Below are positions 14,869 through 14,919 of a DNA stretch of 14,919 nucleotides, piece by piece. Location of the stretch: the NCBI GenBank assembly GCA_044238935.1, contig JBIICI010000027.1, forward strand, positions 1 through 14,919, given 5' to 3'. Origin of the DNA: JBIICI01 sp044238935. GTDB taxonomy: Bacteria; Pseudomonadota; Alphaproteobacteria; Micavibrionales; Micavibrionaceae. The position numbers and the translations under genes were made by a program. Position 1 is the stretch's first letter, and every line of letters starts with the position of its first letter. The notes beneath the pieces were generated by a model. It was given only the letters and a program-made list of their open reading frames with translations. It was not told where the DNA came from and did not search any database.

Positions 14869-14919
14869 ATGAGTGATTTATTTTTATTATCAGAAGCACA
14901 GCTAGAGCGGATAAAGCCA
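14869..14919 (+). CDS. IS5-family transposase, N-terminal fragment (cut by window edge)
   Basis: Seventeen codons are present (MSDLFLLSEAQLERIKP), which I recognise as the start of IS5-family (IS427-like) transposases, usually MSDLFWLSEAQ followed by a Pro-rich segment. The Trp usual at position 6 is Leu here. A strong GAGGAGG ribosome site (14854-14860) lies eight bases upstream. The left IS end must fall between about 14828 and 14853, but I cannot fix the terminal repeat without the other end. Whether the element is intact is not visible. Confidence 0.75.
   Translation, partial: MSDLFLLSEAQLERIKP

Overview
The window looks like a piece of a low-GC alphaproteobacterial chromosome. The evidence is gene content and order: a seven-iron ferredoxin (fdxA) directly upstream of carD, an Hsp20 gene followed by a DUF1150 gene, a bactofilin, ParE, HisS, a glucokinase and UvrC. 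Composition is AT-rich (roughly 40% GC by eye). The genus cannot be fixed from the sequence; an AT-rich host-associated or predatory alphaproteobacterium would fit, but that is inference.

Layout. Bases 1-125 are the end of an IS1595-family element whose transposase start is cut by the window edge. A small secreted protein of unknown function (159-662, -) and parE (748-2787, -) follow. Reading right from the parE divergent region are a secreted two-lobed protein (2873-3934, +), hisS (3957-5288, +) and an unknown protein (5319-6233, +), probably one operon. The last overlaps tail to tail with glucokinase (6223-7203, -). Divergent from glk is fdxA (7344-7685, +), then carD (7924-8451, +) with its own promoter and a long structured leader, closed by a strong terminator. 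Next come a compact three-gene operon of unrecognised helical proteins (10404 down to 8553, -), then DUF1150 and hsp20 (10757 down to 10787 and 11266, -), bactofilin (12094-11456, -) and uvrC (14148-12238, -). A pentapeptide-repeat protein (14306-14827, +) and the first codons of an IS5-family transposase (14869-14919, +) end the window.

The genes cover housekeeping (decatenation, tRNA charging, glucose phosphorylation, excision repair), transcription and stress control (CarD, Hsp20) and cytoskeleton or cell shape (bactofilin). The most interesting layer is RNA and promoter structure. A ROSE-type RNA thermometer lies in front of hsp20, with the classic single bulged G opposite the ribosome binding site. 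A second hairpin closes the ribosome site of the gene after hisS. A hairpin at the IS1595 tip would close the transposase ribosome site in read-through transcripts. The carD leader has two competing stems. Four promoters share a TTGCRM-N17 layout, three of them with the identical 9-mer TTTCTTGCG. The best candidate for something undescribed at protein level is the three-gene operon 8553-10404. No tRNA, rRNA or CRISPR array was seen, and no gap between genes exceeds 300 bases.
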